Source: Pseudomarimonas arenosa (GTDB lineage: Bacteria > Pseudomonadota > Gammaproteobacteria > Xanthomonadales > Xanthomonadaceae). Taken from it: a DNA stretch of 47,672 bases. Below, piece by piece: positions 40,450 through 47,672 of the stretch (positions within the stretch are counted from its first letter, which is position 1; the number at the start of each line of letters is the position of its first letter). The position numbers and the translations under genes are program-made. Under the pieces are notes generated by a model that saw only the letters and a list, made by a program, of their open reading frames with translations, searched no databases and was not told the origin of the DNA. Location: contig NZ_JACYTR010000034.1 in assembly GCF_014841215.1 (NCBI RefSeq), forward strand, positions 1 to 47,672. The letters run 5' to 3'.

Positions 40450-41948
40450 CCATTCGCCATCCGGCGAAAGCTGATGGCTTCGGCCAGGGCGGTTTGGTCG
40501 ATGGCGGGTTTGTCTTGCAGGTCGGCGATGGTGCGGGCGACGCGGAGGATGCGTTGGCTGGCACGGGCGCTGAGTTGCAGGCGGTCGATGGCGCGGTCGA
40601 GCAGGGCTTGGCTGTCGGCTTCCAGCATGCAGTGCTGGTTCAGCAGGCCTTGACTCAAGTGGGCGTTAAGTTCGCCGCGCTGGTGTTGACGATGGCGGGC
40701 TTGCAGTACCCGTTGGGCGACCTGTTGGCTGCTTTCGCCACGGCGGCCGTCGGCGCGCAGTTCCTGCGCGTGCAAGCGCGGGACTTCGACGATCAAGTCG
40801 ATGCGATCGAGCAGGGGGCCGGAGATACGGCCGCGGTAGCGGGCGACCAGATCGGCGCTGCAGCGACAGCGTCCGGAGGGGTCGCCATGCCAGCCGCAGG
40901 GGCAGGGGTTCATCGCCGCGATCAGTTGGAAACGGGCCGGAAACTCGGCCTGGCGGGCGGCGCGGGAGATGACGATATGGCCGGATTCCAGTGGCTCGCG
41001 CAGCACCTCCAACACACGACGTTCCCACTCGGGCAGCTCATCGAGAAACAGCACGCCGTGGTGGGCCAAGCTGATTTCGCCGGGGCGCGGGGGTGAGCCG
41101 CCGCCGACCAAGGCGACCGCGCTGGCGGTGTGGTGGGGAGCACGGTAGCTGGGCCGGTTCCAGCGTCGCAGGTCCAGCGTGTGTTGCGACAGACTGCGTA
41201 CCGCGGCAGCCTCCAGCGCGGCCTGTTCGGGCAGGTCGGGCAGCAGGCCGGGTAGGCGCTGGGCCAGCATGCTCTTGCCGCTGCCGGGTGGGCCAATCAG
41301 CAGTAGATGGTGGGCGCCGGCAGCGGCGATCTCCAACGCGCGGCGCGCCACCGGTTGGCCGCGCACATCGGCCAGATCGAGGCCGGCCTCAACGCAGTCA
41401 TCGGCTAAGTGCAGTTCCTGCAGGGGGTTGATGAGCTGGTCCCCGCGTAGATGGGCGCAGACTTCAAGCAGGCTCTGCGCGCAGATCACTTCGGCCTGGC
41501 GGGCGAGGCCCGCTTCCTGGCGGTTGTCGGTCGGTACGATCACCTTGCGTTGTTGGCGCGTGGCGGCCAGAACGGCGGGCAGGCAGCCGGGCACGGCGCG
41601 CAACTGGCCGGTGAGAGCCAGCTCGCCGACAAATTCGCAATCGGCCAGCGATTCCACCGGAATCTGGCCACTGGCGGCCAGAATGCCGAGGGCTATCGGC
41701 AGGTCGAAGCGCGAGCCTTCCTTCGGCAGGTCGGCCGGGGCGAGGTTGACGGTAATCCGGCGCTGCGGCATTTCGAACTGGGCGCAGATCAGGGCCGCAC
41801 GCACTCGATCCTTGCTCTCGCGCACCGCCGCTTCCGGCAGGCCGACAATCGACATGCCCGGCAAGCCGCCGGAGAGGTGCACTTCGACCTGCACCGGCGG
41901 CGCGTGCACGCCATCCTGCGCGCGCGAATGGACCAAGGCGAGAGACAT
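40446..41948 (-). CDS. comM: ComM/YifB, Mg-chelatase-like AAA+ helicase for natural transformation
   Basis: A 500-residue protein, the normal family length. The N-terminal domain is MSLALVHSRAQDGVHAPPVQVEVHLSGGLPGMSIVGLPEAAVRESKDRVRAAL. The AAA+ core has Walker A GPPGSGKS, Walker B VLFLDELPEW, and APHHTASAVALVGGG; a zinc-like cluster CPCGWHGDPSGRCRC follows. ComM is a branch-migration helicase that extends integration of donor DNA during transformation. ATG 41948 is used because the conserved MSLALVHSRA begins there. Its last codon and stop abut the heptamer satellite, so repeat slippage could alter its 3' end. Confidence 0.95.
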   Translation of the reverse strand: MSLALVHSRAQDGVHAPPVQVEVHLSGGLPGMSIVGLPEAAVRESKDRVRAALICAQFEMPQRRITVNLAPADLPKEGSRFDLPIALGILAASGQIPVESLADCEFVGELALTGQLRAVPGCLPAVLAATRQQRKVIVPTDNRQEAGLARQAEVICAQSLLEVCAHLRGDQLINPLQELHLADDCVEAGLDLADVRGQPVARRALEIAAAGAHHLLLIGPPGSGKSMLAQRLPGLLPDLPEQAALEAAAVRSLSQHTLDLRRWNRPSYRAPHHTASAVALVGGGSPPRPGEISLAHHGVLFLDELPEWERRVLEVLREPLESGHIVISRAARQAEFPARFQLIAAMNPCPCGWHGDPSGRCRCSADLVARYRGRISGPLLDRIDLIVEVPRLHAQELRADGRRGESSQQVAQRVLQARHRQHQRGELNAHLSQGLLNQHCMLEADSQALLDRAIDRLQLSARASQRILRVARTIADLQDKPAIDQTALAEAISFRRMANG

Positions 41949-42063
41949 CGGACAGGGCACTCCGTTGCCAACCAAGGGAATTGGTTGACGGGTCGATGAT
42001 CATCGGCGGGCGCGGGATCAGCGCCGCAGTGGCTTGCTCCGACCGCTGCGCCGGAGCGGTGAC

Positions 42064-42321
42064 TCAGTCGGCGTCTGAGTTGTGCTGAGCTTCGAGTTCC
42101 GCCACGCTGCGCTCCAGCGCATCGAGTTTTTCGCGGGTGCGCAATAGCACGGCGCGCTGCACGTCGAACTCCTCGCGGGTCACCAGATCGAGCCGGCCAA
42201 GACCGGCCTGCAGGGCGGAACGGAAGTTCTTCTGCAGATCTTCGCGGGCGGCGCCCAGACCAGGCGGCAGTAAGTCGCTCAGGCGACGTGCCAGATCATC
42301 TACCGATTTGAAATCCAGCAT
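42064..42321 (-). CDS. ubiK: UbiK accessory factor (YqiC/BMFP family)
   Basis: An 85-residue helical, coiled-coil protein: VDDLARRLSDLLPPGLGAAREDLQKNFRSALQAGLGRLDLVTREEFDVQRAVLLRTREKLDALERSVAELE, the standard BMFP-domain layout with VTREEFDVQ. UbiK aids ubiquinone biosynthesis under aerobic conditions with UbiJ, and was formerly described as a membrane-fusogenic protein. It sits upstream of comM on the same strand and diverges from the hybrid kinase gene. Confidence 0.9.
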   Translation of the reverse strand: MLDFKSVDDLARRLSDLLPPGLGAAREDLQKNFRSALQAGLGRLDLVTREEFDVQRAVLLRTREKLDALERSVAELEAQHNSDAD

Positions 42322-42400
42322 GGCCGGCTCCTTGCAGTGGGGTGGGGACAGCCTAGCGCGCGGCCAGTCGCTCGTCCGTCGGGCGATGTTGTGCCCTGGG

Positions 42401-42416
42401 GTAGGAATTGTCCTAC
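42401..42416. promoter_or_regulatory. Inverted repeat GTAGGA-ATTG-TCCTAC between ubiK and the hybrid kinase gene
   Basis: A perfect six-base inverted repeat with a four-base spacer, 93 bases before the hybrid kinase ATG and 80 bases from the ubiK ATG. Its form suits a dimeric LuxR/NarL-type response regulator, which is the usual partner class of MxtR/NahK-like kinases. No such regulator gene is in the window. Confidence 0.5.
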
Positions 42417-42508
42417 ATCGGGCGCTGGCGGCCTACCTTCGACTTTCGGCTAGCAGCTCGAGCACCGCCTGTCTGGCATGATGGCGCGGTCCTGTTCGGG
42501 GGAGCCCG

Positions 42509-45500
42509 ATGTCCGGTACCGCCCTGCTGCTGGTTTCCTTGCTGTACCTTGGCATTCTGTTTGCCGTAGCCGCCCTGGGCGATCGCGGCTACTTTCAGTT
42601 AAGTGGGCGCCAGCGCGCCTGGGTGTATGCCTTTACCCTGGCGGTGTACTGCTCCTCCTGGACCTTCTACGGCGCGGTGGGCAGTGCGGCGCGCGAGTTC
42701 TGGCGTTTTTTGCCGATCTATCTCGGGCCGATGCTGCTGCTGTTGCTGGCGCCGGAAATTCTGCGCCGACTGATCGAGATCGGCCGCGAGCGCGGCATCA
42801 CCTCGATTGCCGATTTTCTGGCCGCGCGCTTTGGGCGCTCCGGCCCGCTGGCCGCCCTGGTCACCCTGATTGCCCTGATCGCCGCCCTGCCCTATCTCGC
42901 CCTGCAGTTGCGCGCGGTGGCGATGAGCATCGATGTGCTGAGCCAGGCGCAGCAGCGGCCGGACTGGTGGGCCGACAGCGCGCTGCCGGTCGCCTTGATC
43001 CTGGCCGTGTTCGCCATCGGCTTTGGCACTCGCGAGGTCGACGCCCGTGAGCACCACCGCGGCCTGATGCTCGCCGTTGCACTTGAATCACTGGTTAAGT
43101 TGCTGGCCTTCGTGGCGATCGGCCTGTGGGCACTGTGGTCGCTGCTGGGCATGCCGGCGCAAGCCTTCACAGCGTCAATTCCGCTCGAGCTTCCTGACGG
43201 CTTTTTCGCCCATACGCTGCTGGCCTTCTGTGCCCTGTTCTGCCTGCCACGGCAGTTTCAGGTCACCGTGGTGGAATGCGCCGACAGTCGAGACTTTGAA
43301 ACCGCGCGTTGGGGCTTCCTGGCCTATCTGGCCCTAATCACGGTGCTGGTGGTGCCGATCACCCTGCTTGGTAGCCAGATGCTCGGTGCCGAGGTGCGGC
43401 CCGATCAATGGATACTGGCCCTGCCACTGGAAGCCGGCCAGCCCTTGCTGGCCTTGCTGGTCTATCTCGGCGGATTCTCCGCCGCCACCGGTATGGTGAT
43501 CGTGGCCAGCGTGGCCCTGGCGACCATGGTCAGCAATCACCTGGTGGTGCCCGGCCTGATTCGCTTCGGTGTGCTGGAGTATGGCCGCGATCTGGCGCCG
43601 ATCGTGCTCTGGGTACGCCGCTTGAGCATCGTGTTATTGGCCGGTGGCGCCTTCCTGTTCCATCGGATGAGCGGCGCCGACAATGGCCTGGCTTCGATCG
43701 GTCTGCTGGCCTTTGCCGCGGTCGCGCAGTTTGCCCCGGCCATCCTGGCCGGCCTGTTCTGGCGCCGGGTCAGCGCCGTGGGTGCCGCGGCCGGCTTGAT
43801 CGGCGGCTTTGCGGTCTGGGCCTACACCTTGTTGCTGCCCGCCCTGGCGCCGGAACTCTGGCTGGCACACGGACCCTTCGGCGTCGACGGGCTGCGACCG
43901 CGCAGTCTGCTTGGCCTGAGCGGATGGGAGCCGATCAGTCACGGCACCTTCGTCTCATTGGCGGTGAACATCAGCCTGCTGATCCTGGTTTCGCTGCGCT
44001 GGCGGCCCGGCATTCAGGAGCGCCTGCAGGCCAGCAACTTTCTTGGCCCGGTGCTGCGCCCAGCACGTAGTTCCACCGATGACCTGGGTCGCAAGGTAAC
44101 CCTGGCCGATCTTCGCGCGATCACCGCCCGCATACTCGGCGAACGCACCGCGCAGCGGGTGCTGGACGACTATGCCAGCCAGCACGGTCACCTGGACGAT
44201 GCCCAATTGGCCGATCGGCCACTGCTGCAGTTCGTCGAACGGCAGCTGGCCGGGGCGATCGGCGCACCCTCGGCGCGCCGGGTGCTGACCACGGCCCTGC
44301 GCGGCAGCGGCCTGGAACTGGAAGAAGTGGTGGCCCTGCTGGATGAAACCTCGCAGGCGCTGCGCTTCAACCGCGAGCTGCTAGAGGCGACTCTGGACAA
44401 CATCAGCCAGGGCATCAGTGTGGTTGACGCCGAGATGCGGCTGGTGGCCTGGAATCGCCGCTACCTGGAGCTGTTCGAGTATCCCGAGGGCATGGTCTAC
44501 GTCGGCCGGCCGGTGGCCGATCTGATTCGCTGGAATGCCGAGCGCGGCGAGATCGGCCCGGGTGATGTCGAGGCCCAGGTACAGCGTCGACTTAACCACA
44601 TGATCAAGGGTCACCCGCACGTGTTCGAACGGGTGCAGGCCGACGGTCGAGTGATCGAAATGCGCGGCCAACCGATGCCCGGTGGCGGCTTCGCCACTAC
44701 CTTCACCGACATCACTGACTACAAGCGCAGCGAGCAGGCCCTGATCGAAGCCAAGGCCGGTCTGGAACGGCGGGTCGAGGAGCGCACCGCCGAACTAAGC
44801 GATGCCCTGCAAGCGCAGCGGCTGGCGAAGGGCGAGGCGGAACGAGCCAACCATAGCAAGTCGCGCTTTCTGGCCGCCGCCAGTCACGATCTGGTGCAGC
44901 CCCTGAACGCCGCGCGACTGTTTGTCTCAGCGTTGAAGAGCCAGCCGATCGAGCCGCAAGACGCCCGCGTCCTGGTCGAGCGGATTCACAGTTCGCTGCA
45001 CAATGCCGAGGAATTGCTCGACGGGCTGCTGGAGGTGTCGCGGCTGGATTCAGGTGCGCTGCGTGCTGAGATGTCGGCCTTCCAGGCGCGTGCTTTCTGC
45101 GAGAGTCTGCACACGCCGTTTGCTGCGGTGGCCGAGCAACGCGAGCTGAGTCTGCGCTGGCATGCCGCGCCGATCGCCCTGTACAGCGATCGCGTGCTGC
45201 TGCGTCGAATCGTACAGAACCTGGTGTCGAATGCGCTGCGTTATACCCGCCATGGCGGCGTTCTGTTGGCGGTGCGCAAACGGCCCAGTCACGCCCTGAT
45301 CCAGGTCTGGGATACCGGCCCTGGCATTCCCAGTGAGCAGGTTGAGCGCGTGTTCGAGGAGTTTCAGCGTCTCGACCCGCCCTCACCCTGGGGCGAGCAG
45401 GGCTTGGGCCTGGGTCTGTCGATCTGCCAGCGCATGGCGCATCTTCTTGATCTGCCATTGCGCCTGAAATCACGACCGGGCCGCGGCAGCTTGTTTGAAC

Positions 45501-45949
45501 TGGAGGTGCCGCTGGCGCCAGCCGATGCACAGATCAGATCGGAGCCACGCGTACCGAGCAGTGGTCTGAGCCGGCATATTCACGTGCTCTGCGTCGATGA
45601 TGATGCAGCCAATCTCGATGGCCTGGCGGCCCTGCTGCAGCGCTGGGGTGCGACGGTCGACACGGCGCTGGACCTTGAGCAGGCTTTGCTGTGTCTCGAT
45701 CGGCGCGCTGCCGATCTGCTGCTGGTCGATTACCGACTGGGCAGTGAACTGGATGGCTTCGCCGTAATCGAGATTCTCGCTCGCCGACAGCAACCGGCTC
45801 CAGCCTACGCTCTGGTGACCGCCGAGAACCGCGCCGAACTGCAGCAGCGTGCGCGCGCTGCCGGCATACCCGTGCTTAACAAGCCGGTTCGTCCGGCAGC
45901 ACTGCGTGCCCTGGTCGAGGCAGCGCTGGCCCGTGGCGCGGCGCCCTGA
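42509..45949 (+). CDS. Sodium:solute symporter-hybrid histidine kinase/response regulator (MxtR/NahK-like)
   Basis: A 1146-residue membrane protein. Residues 1 to about 500 have some 12-13 hydrophobic segments of the sodium:solute symporter fold. A PAS-7 domain follows (about 625-745: LEATLDNISQGISVVDAEMRLVAWNRRYLELFEYP), then a short coiled coil. The HisKA domain has FLAAASHDLVQPLNAARLFVSALKS (His793), the Q-P-L-N-A-A signature of NahK/ErcS'-type kinases. The HATPase has NLVSNALRYT and GLGLSICQR. The C-terminal receiver has LLLVDYRLGS (Asp1074). Relatives (MxtR of Pseudomonas) control acetate/carbon metabolism through a separate LuxR-type regulator. Substrate and partner are unknown here. 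Confidence 0.93.
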   Translation: MSGTALLLVSLLYLGILFAVAALGDRGYFQLSGRQRAWVYAFTLAVYCSSWTFYGAVGSAAREFWRFLPIYLGPMLLLLLAPEILRRLIEIGRERGITSIADFLAARFGRSGPLAALVTLIALIAALPYLALQLRAVAMSIDVLSQAQQRPDWWADSALPVALILAVFAIGFGTREVDAREHHRGLMLAVALESLVKLLAFVAIGLWALWSLLGMPAQAFTASIPLELPDGFFAHTLLAFCALFCLPRQFQVTVVECADSRDFETARWGFLAYLALITVLVVPITLLGSQMLGAEVRPDQWILALPLEAGQPLLALLVYLGGFSAATGMVIVASVALATMVSNHLVVPGLIRFGVLEYGRDLAPIVLWVRRLSIVLLAGGAFLFHRMSGADNGLASIGLLAFAAVAQFAPAILAGLFWRRVSAVGAAAGLIGGFAVWAYTLLLPALAPELWLAHGPFGVDGLRPRSLLGLSGWEPISHGTFVSLAVNISLLILVSLRWRPGIQERLQASNFLGPVLRPARSSTDDLGRKVTLADLRAITARILGERTAQRVLDDYASQHGHLDDAQLADRPLLQFVERQLAGAIGAPSARRVLTTALRGSGLELEEVVALLDETSQALRFNRELLEATLDNISQGISVVDAEMRLVAWNRRYLELFEYPEGMVYVGRPVADLIRWNAERGEIGPGDVEAQVQRRLNHMIKGHPHVFERVQADGRVIEMRGQPMPGGGFATTFTDITDYKRSEQALIEAKAGLERRVEERTAELSDALQAQRLAKGEAERANHSKSRFLAAASHDLVQPLNAARLFVSALKSQPIEPQDARVLVERIHSSLHNAEELLDGLLEVSRLDSGALRAEMSAFQARAFCESLHTPFAAVAEQRELSLRWHAAPIALYSDRVLLRRIVQNLVSNALRYTRHGGVLLAVRKRPSHALIQVWDTGPGIPSEQVERVFEEFQRLDPPSPWGEQGLGLGLSICQRMAHLLDLPLRLKSRPGRGSLFELEVPLAPADAQIRSEPRVPSSGLSRHIHVLCVDDDAANLDGLAALLQRWGATVDTALDLEQALLCLDRRAADLLLVDYRLGSELDGFAVIEILARRQQPAPAYALVTAENRAELQQRARAAGIPVLNKPVRPAALRALVEAALARGAAP

Positions 45950-46069
45950 GCTCTCCGACCTCTGCAGTTCGGCGTATCCCTCTGTTAGAAGACGCCAGGA
46001 TGAACCTTCAACAACGAGGCGCGTGGGGTGATGCTCAGAGCCACCCACCGGCGCACTGCAATGACTTGC

Positions 46070-47227
46070 TCAGCCCTCGAAGCCATCAGCAAACACGCTA
46101 GCGCCAACGGTGAAGAACGTGCTGACGGTTTCACCGGCCGCGGTGACTTCGAAGGACCAGGTGCCGACCATGGCGTTGGCCGGCAGGATGTAACTCCAGT
46201 ACCAATACGAGGCGTTGAACTCGCCATTGAGGTTGGTATTGAAGTTCTGGAAGTCACTGCCGTCCGGCCTGCGAATGCGAATGGTCGCCGGCAGGGCATT
46301 GGTTTGATCGCGCAGGTAGATGGCGAAGTAGGCCTGCTGTCCGGGCTCGAAACTGCTCGCGAAGGTATCCGGCTCCTGCCCGGGGTTGGGACAACTGACA
46401 TTGAAACTGGGTACGGCATCGTGGGCGGCCACACGGTTGATGCGGGTTGAGCGATACGGGCGCTGCGCCGCCCAGTTGCTCAGGCCGGCACGGCAGCTAC
46501 CGGCATGCGGTTCAATGATCGTGGCGCCGCCACTGGCGGAGCTGCGCAGCTCCATGTGCAGATGCGGTCCAGTGGAAAATCCGGAGCTGCCAACCAGACC
46601 GAGGTAGGCGCCGGTTTGGACCTGGCTGCCGACCGGCGCGCTGGTCAGCGATCCGGTCTTCAAATGGCCATACCACATGACGGTGCCATCGCCATGCTGG
46701 ATATACACCGCGTTCCAATCGTCGGAATAATTGTTGGGGCAGCTGCGGTCATCATTGCCATCGCTCTTGTAGAGGATCGTGCCGGGGGCTGCGGCCACCA
46801 CTTCGATCTGCTCGGCATCCATCATCCGCCAGGAAAACGGCCACAGAAAATAGTCGATGCCGGCATGGTTGTATCCACTGCTTAAGTCGTAGCTGCGCGT
46901 ACCGCAGTTGTAATCCTGCACCACGCCAATGGTCGGGTTGAGATCGACGAAGTTCGACACGCCCCAATAGTCGTTGTCGGGAAAACTGCCGCGTGCGCGC
47001 AACGGCCAGTCCAGGCCATCGATCTTCGGCGCCAGCCGCAACGGATCGATGCCGCGCTTGGCCAGCTGGCGGGCTGCCTGTTCCACCTGCAGCGCGTATT
47101 TCTGCGCGACCATCAAGGGGATCTCATCGTGCGCCGCCTCCACGCCACCGCCGCCCTCGGGTGGCCGGGCCAGCGGGCCATCCACGGAAAGCAGTGCCAG
47201 CAAACCAAGCAGTGGGGCGATGCGCAT
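46070..47227 (-). CDS. Secreted M23-family metallopeptidase with C-terminal DGFE motif
   Basis: A 385-residue protein with a signal peptide (MRIAPLLGLLALLSVDGPLA). The M23 (LytM/beta-lytic) domain has zinc ligands His121 and Asp125 (NHAGIDYF) and His224 in GPHLHMEL, with His188 in WYGHLKTG. These enzymes cut peptidoglycan cross-bridges or Gly-rich peptides. A C-terminal beta-rich domain (about 275-380) contains FASSFEPGQQAYFAIYLRDQTNALPATIRIRRPDG. The last residues VFADGFEG match the DGFE-type tail found in many secreted Lysobacterales proteins. It is a single gene. Confidence 0.88.
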   Translation of the reverse strand: MRIAPLLGLLALLSVDGPLARPPEGGGGVEAAHDEIPLMVAQKYALQVEQAARQLAKRGIDPLRLAPKIDGLDWPLRARGSFPDNDYWGVSNFVDLNPTIGVVQDYNCGTRSYDLSSGYNHAGIDYFLWPFSWRMMDAEQIEVVAAAPGTILYKSDGNDDRSCPNNYSDDWNAVYIQHGDGTVMWYGHLKTGSLTSAPVGSQVQTGAYLGLVGSSGFSTGPHLHMELRSSASGGATIIEPHAGSCRAGLSNWAAQRPYRSTRINRVAAHDAVPSFNVSCPNPGQEPDTFASSFEPGQQAYFAIYLRDQTNALPATIRIRRPDGSDFQNFNTNLNGEFNASYWYWSYILPANAMVGTWSFEVTAAGETVSTFFTVGASVFADGFEG

Positions 47228-47420
47228 GGTGCACTCCTCAGTGAGTCGCTCGATATCAGCCTTCCGCGGCTGGGTTGCGCCTGGATGCGTGACCTGTCGG
47301 CAGCGGGCCGGCTGCGGCCAAGGCTAAGCCCAGCGCCCTGCGGCGTCCAGAGATTGACGACGTCCCGCGACTCGTTGCGCCCGACGAACGCGGAATGCGG
47401 GATGTCAGCTGACCGCTAGC

Positions 47421-47672
47421 TAGCCCGGATATGTCATGAGGTCGCTGCGCGGCTACGCAGGGCATTCGCCCTGAGGTCCTTTGCGCCGATTGCCGCGTTG
47501 TTCGGCTGCTTCGTAGCCTGCGCCTTCGCTACGCTCGGTCGGCTGCTGTCGCAGCAACGGCTACTTCGTAGCCTGCGCCTTCGCTACGCTCGGTCGGCTG
47601 CTGTCGCAGCAACGGCTACTTCGTAGCCTGCGCCTTCGCTACGCTCGGTCGGCTGCTACGCAGCAACGGCTA
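47421..47672. repeat. REP-like motif followed by a 55-base tandem repeat, cut by the right edge
   Basis: TAGCCCGGATAT plus TCATGAGGTCG at 47421-47444 matches the REP-like element near 27786. From about 47510 a 55-base unit (containing CTTCGTAGCCTGCGCCTTCG and GCTGCTGTCGCAGCAACGGC) is repeated three times (first bases near 47510, 47565 and 47620). The third has lost about two bases. Inverted pieces such as GCTGCTGTCGCAGCA inside each unit allow hairpins. The array may continue past the window. Confidence 0.75.

Overview
The window is GC-rich chromosomal DNA from a gammaproteobacterium, most likely of the Lysobacterales/Xanthomonadales group. That placement is inferred from gene content: a UbiK accessory factor, ComM, an MxtR-like symporter/kinase hybrid, secreted proteins with Calx-beta repeats or a C-terminal DGFE motif, and G/C-palindromic cassettes around DUF559 endonucleases. 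No rRNA or other species-level marker is present.

Layout. 1-3.8 kb: the N-terminal part of an RHS protein running off the left edge, a gene-poor stretch, and a secreted CSLREA/Calx-beta surface protein. 3.9-6.2 kb: a CpxP/Spy-like periplasmic protein with an OmpR-family regulator and a sensor kinase, preceded by a CpxR-like box. 6.2-11.1 kb: the stationary-phase/starvation operon yeaG(prkA)-yeaH-spoVR. 11.3-26.8 kb: an envelope-signalling and export region with two LytS/LytTR two-component pairs, two ABC-2 exporters (one permease fused to an M1-type peptidase), a beta-lactamase-fold serine hydrolase, a dienelactone-hydrolase-like protein, a cupin, and a DUF2975 plus HTH pair. 27.0-28.9 kb: an HU-like protein with a Lys/Ala tail and a DUF3883 nuclease-fold protein.

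29.2-37.3 kb is the most interesting part. A complete hipBA toxin-antitoxin operon with three operators lies next to an RNA-repair island: rtcR (CARF-AAA+ sigma54 activator) diverges from rsr (Ro60 orthologue), an array of five tandem structured RNAs, rtcB (RNA ligase) and rtcA (RNA cyclase). A sequence matching the sigma54 consensus fires toward rsr. The RNAs share the motif GAATGCCG-N2/3-GGAACTACA and base-pair into Y-RNA-like stems. Three of them carry a tRNA-like head in circularly permuted order (T-arm, then an acceptor stem closed by a short loop, then D-arm). The fourth has lost the D-arm and the fifth is nearly headless. This expands the known rsr-yrlBA-rtcBA arrangement of Salmonella. 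A deleted IS630 relic sits exactly in the rtcA stop codon.

37.7-47.7 kb: tRNA-Arg(CCG), an AlaX-type trans-editing protein, a 1.6-kb repeat field with two tandem DUF559 cassettes and an octamer/heptamer satellite reaching the comM stop codon, comM, ubiK, an MxtR-like hybrid kinase, a secreted M23 peptidase, and a 55-bp tandem repeat cut by the right edge.

All functional calls come from reading motifs and gene order. No database search, alignment or folding program was run.
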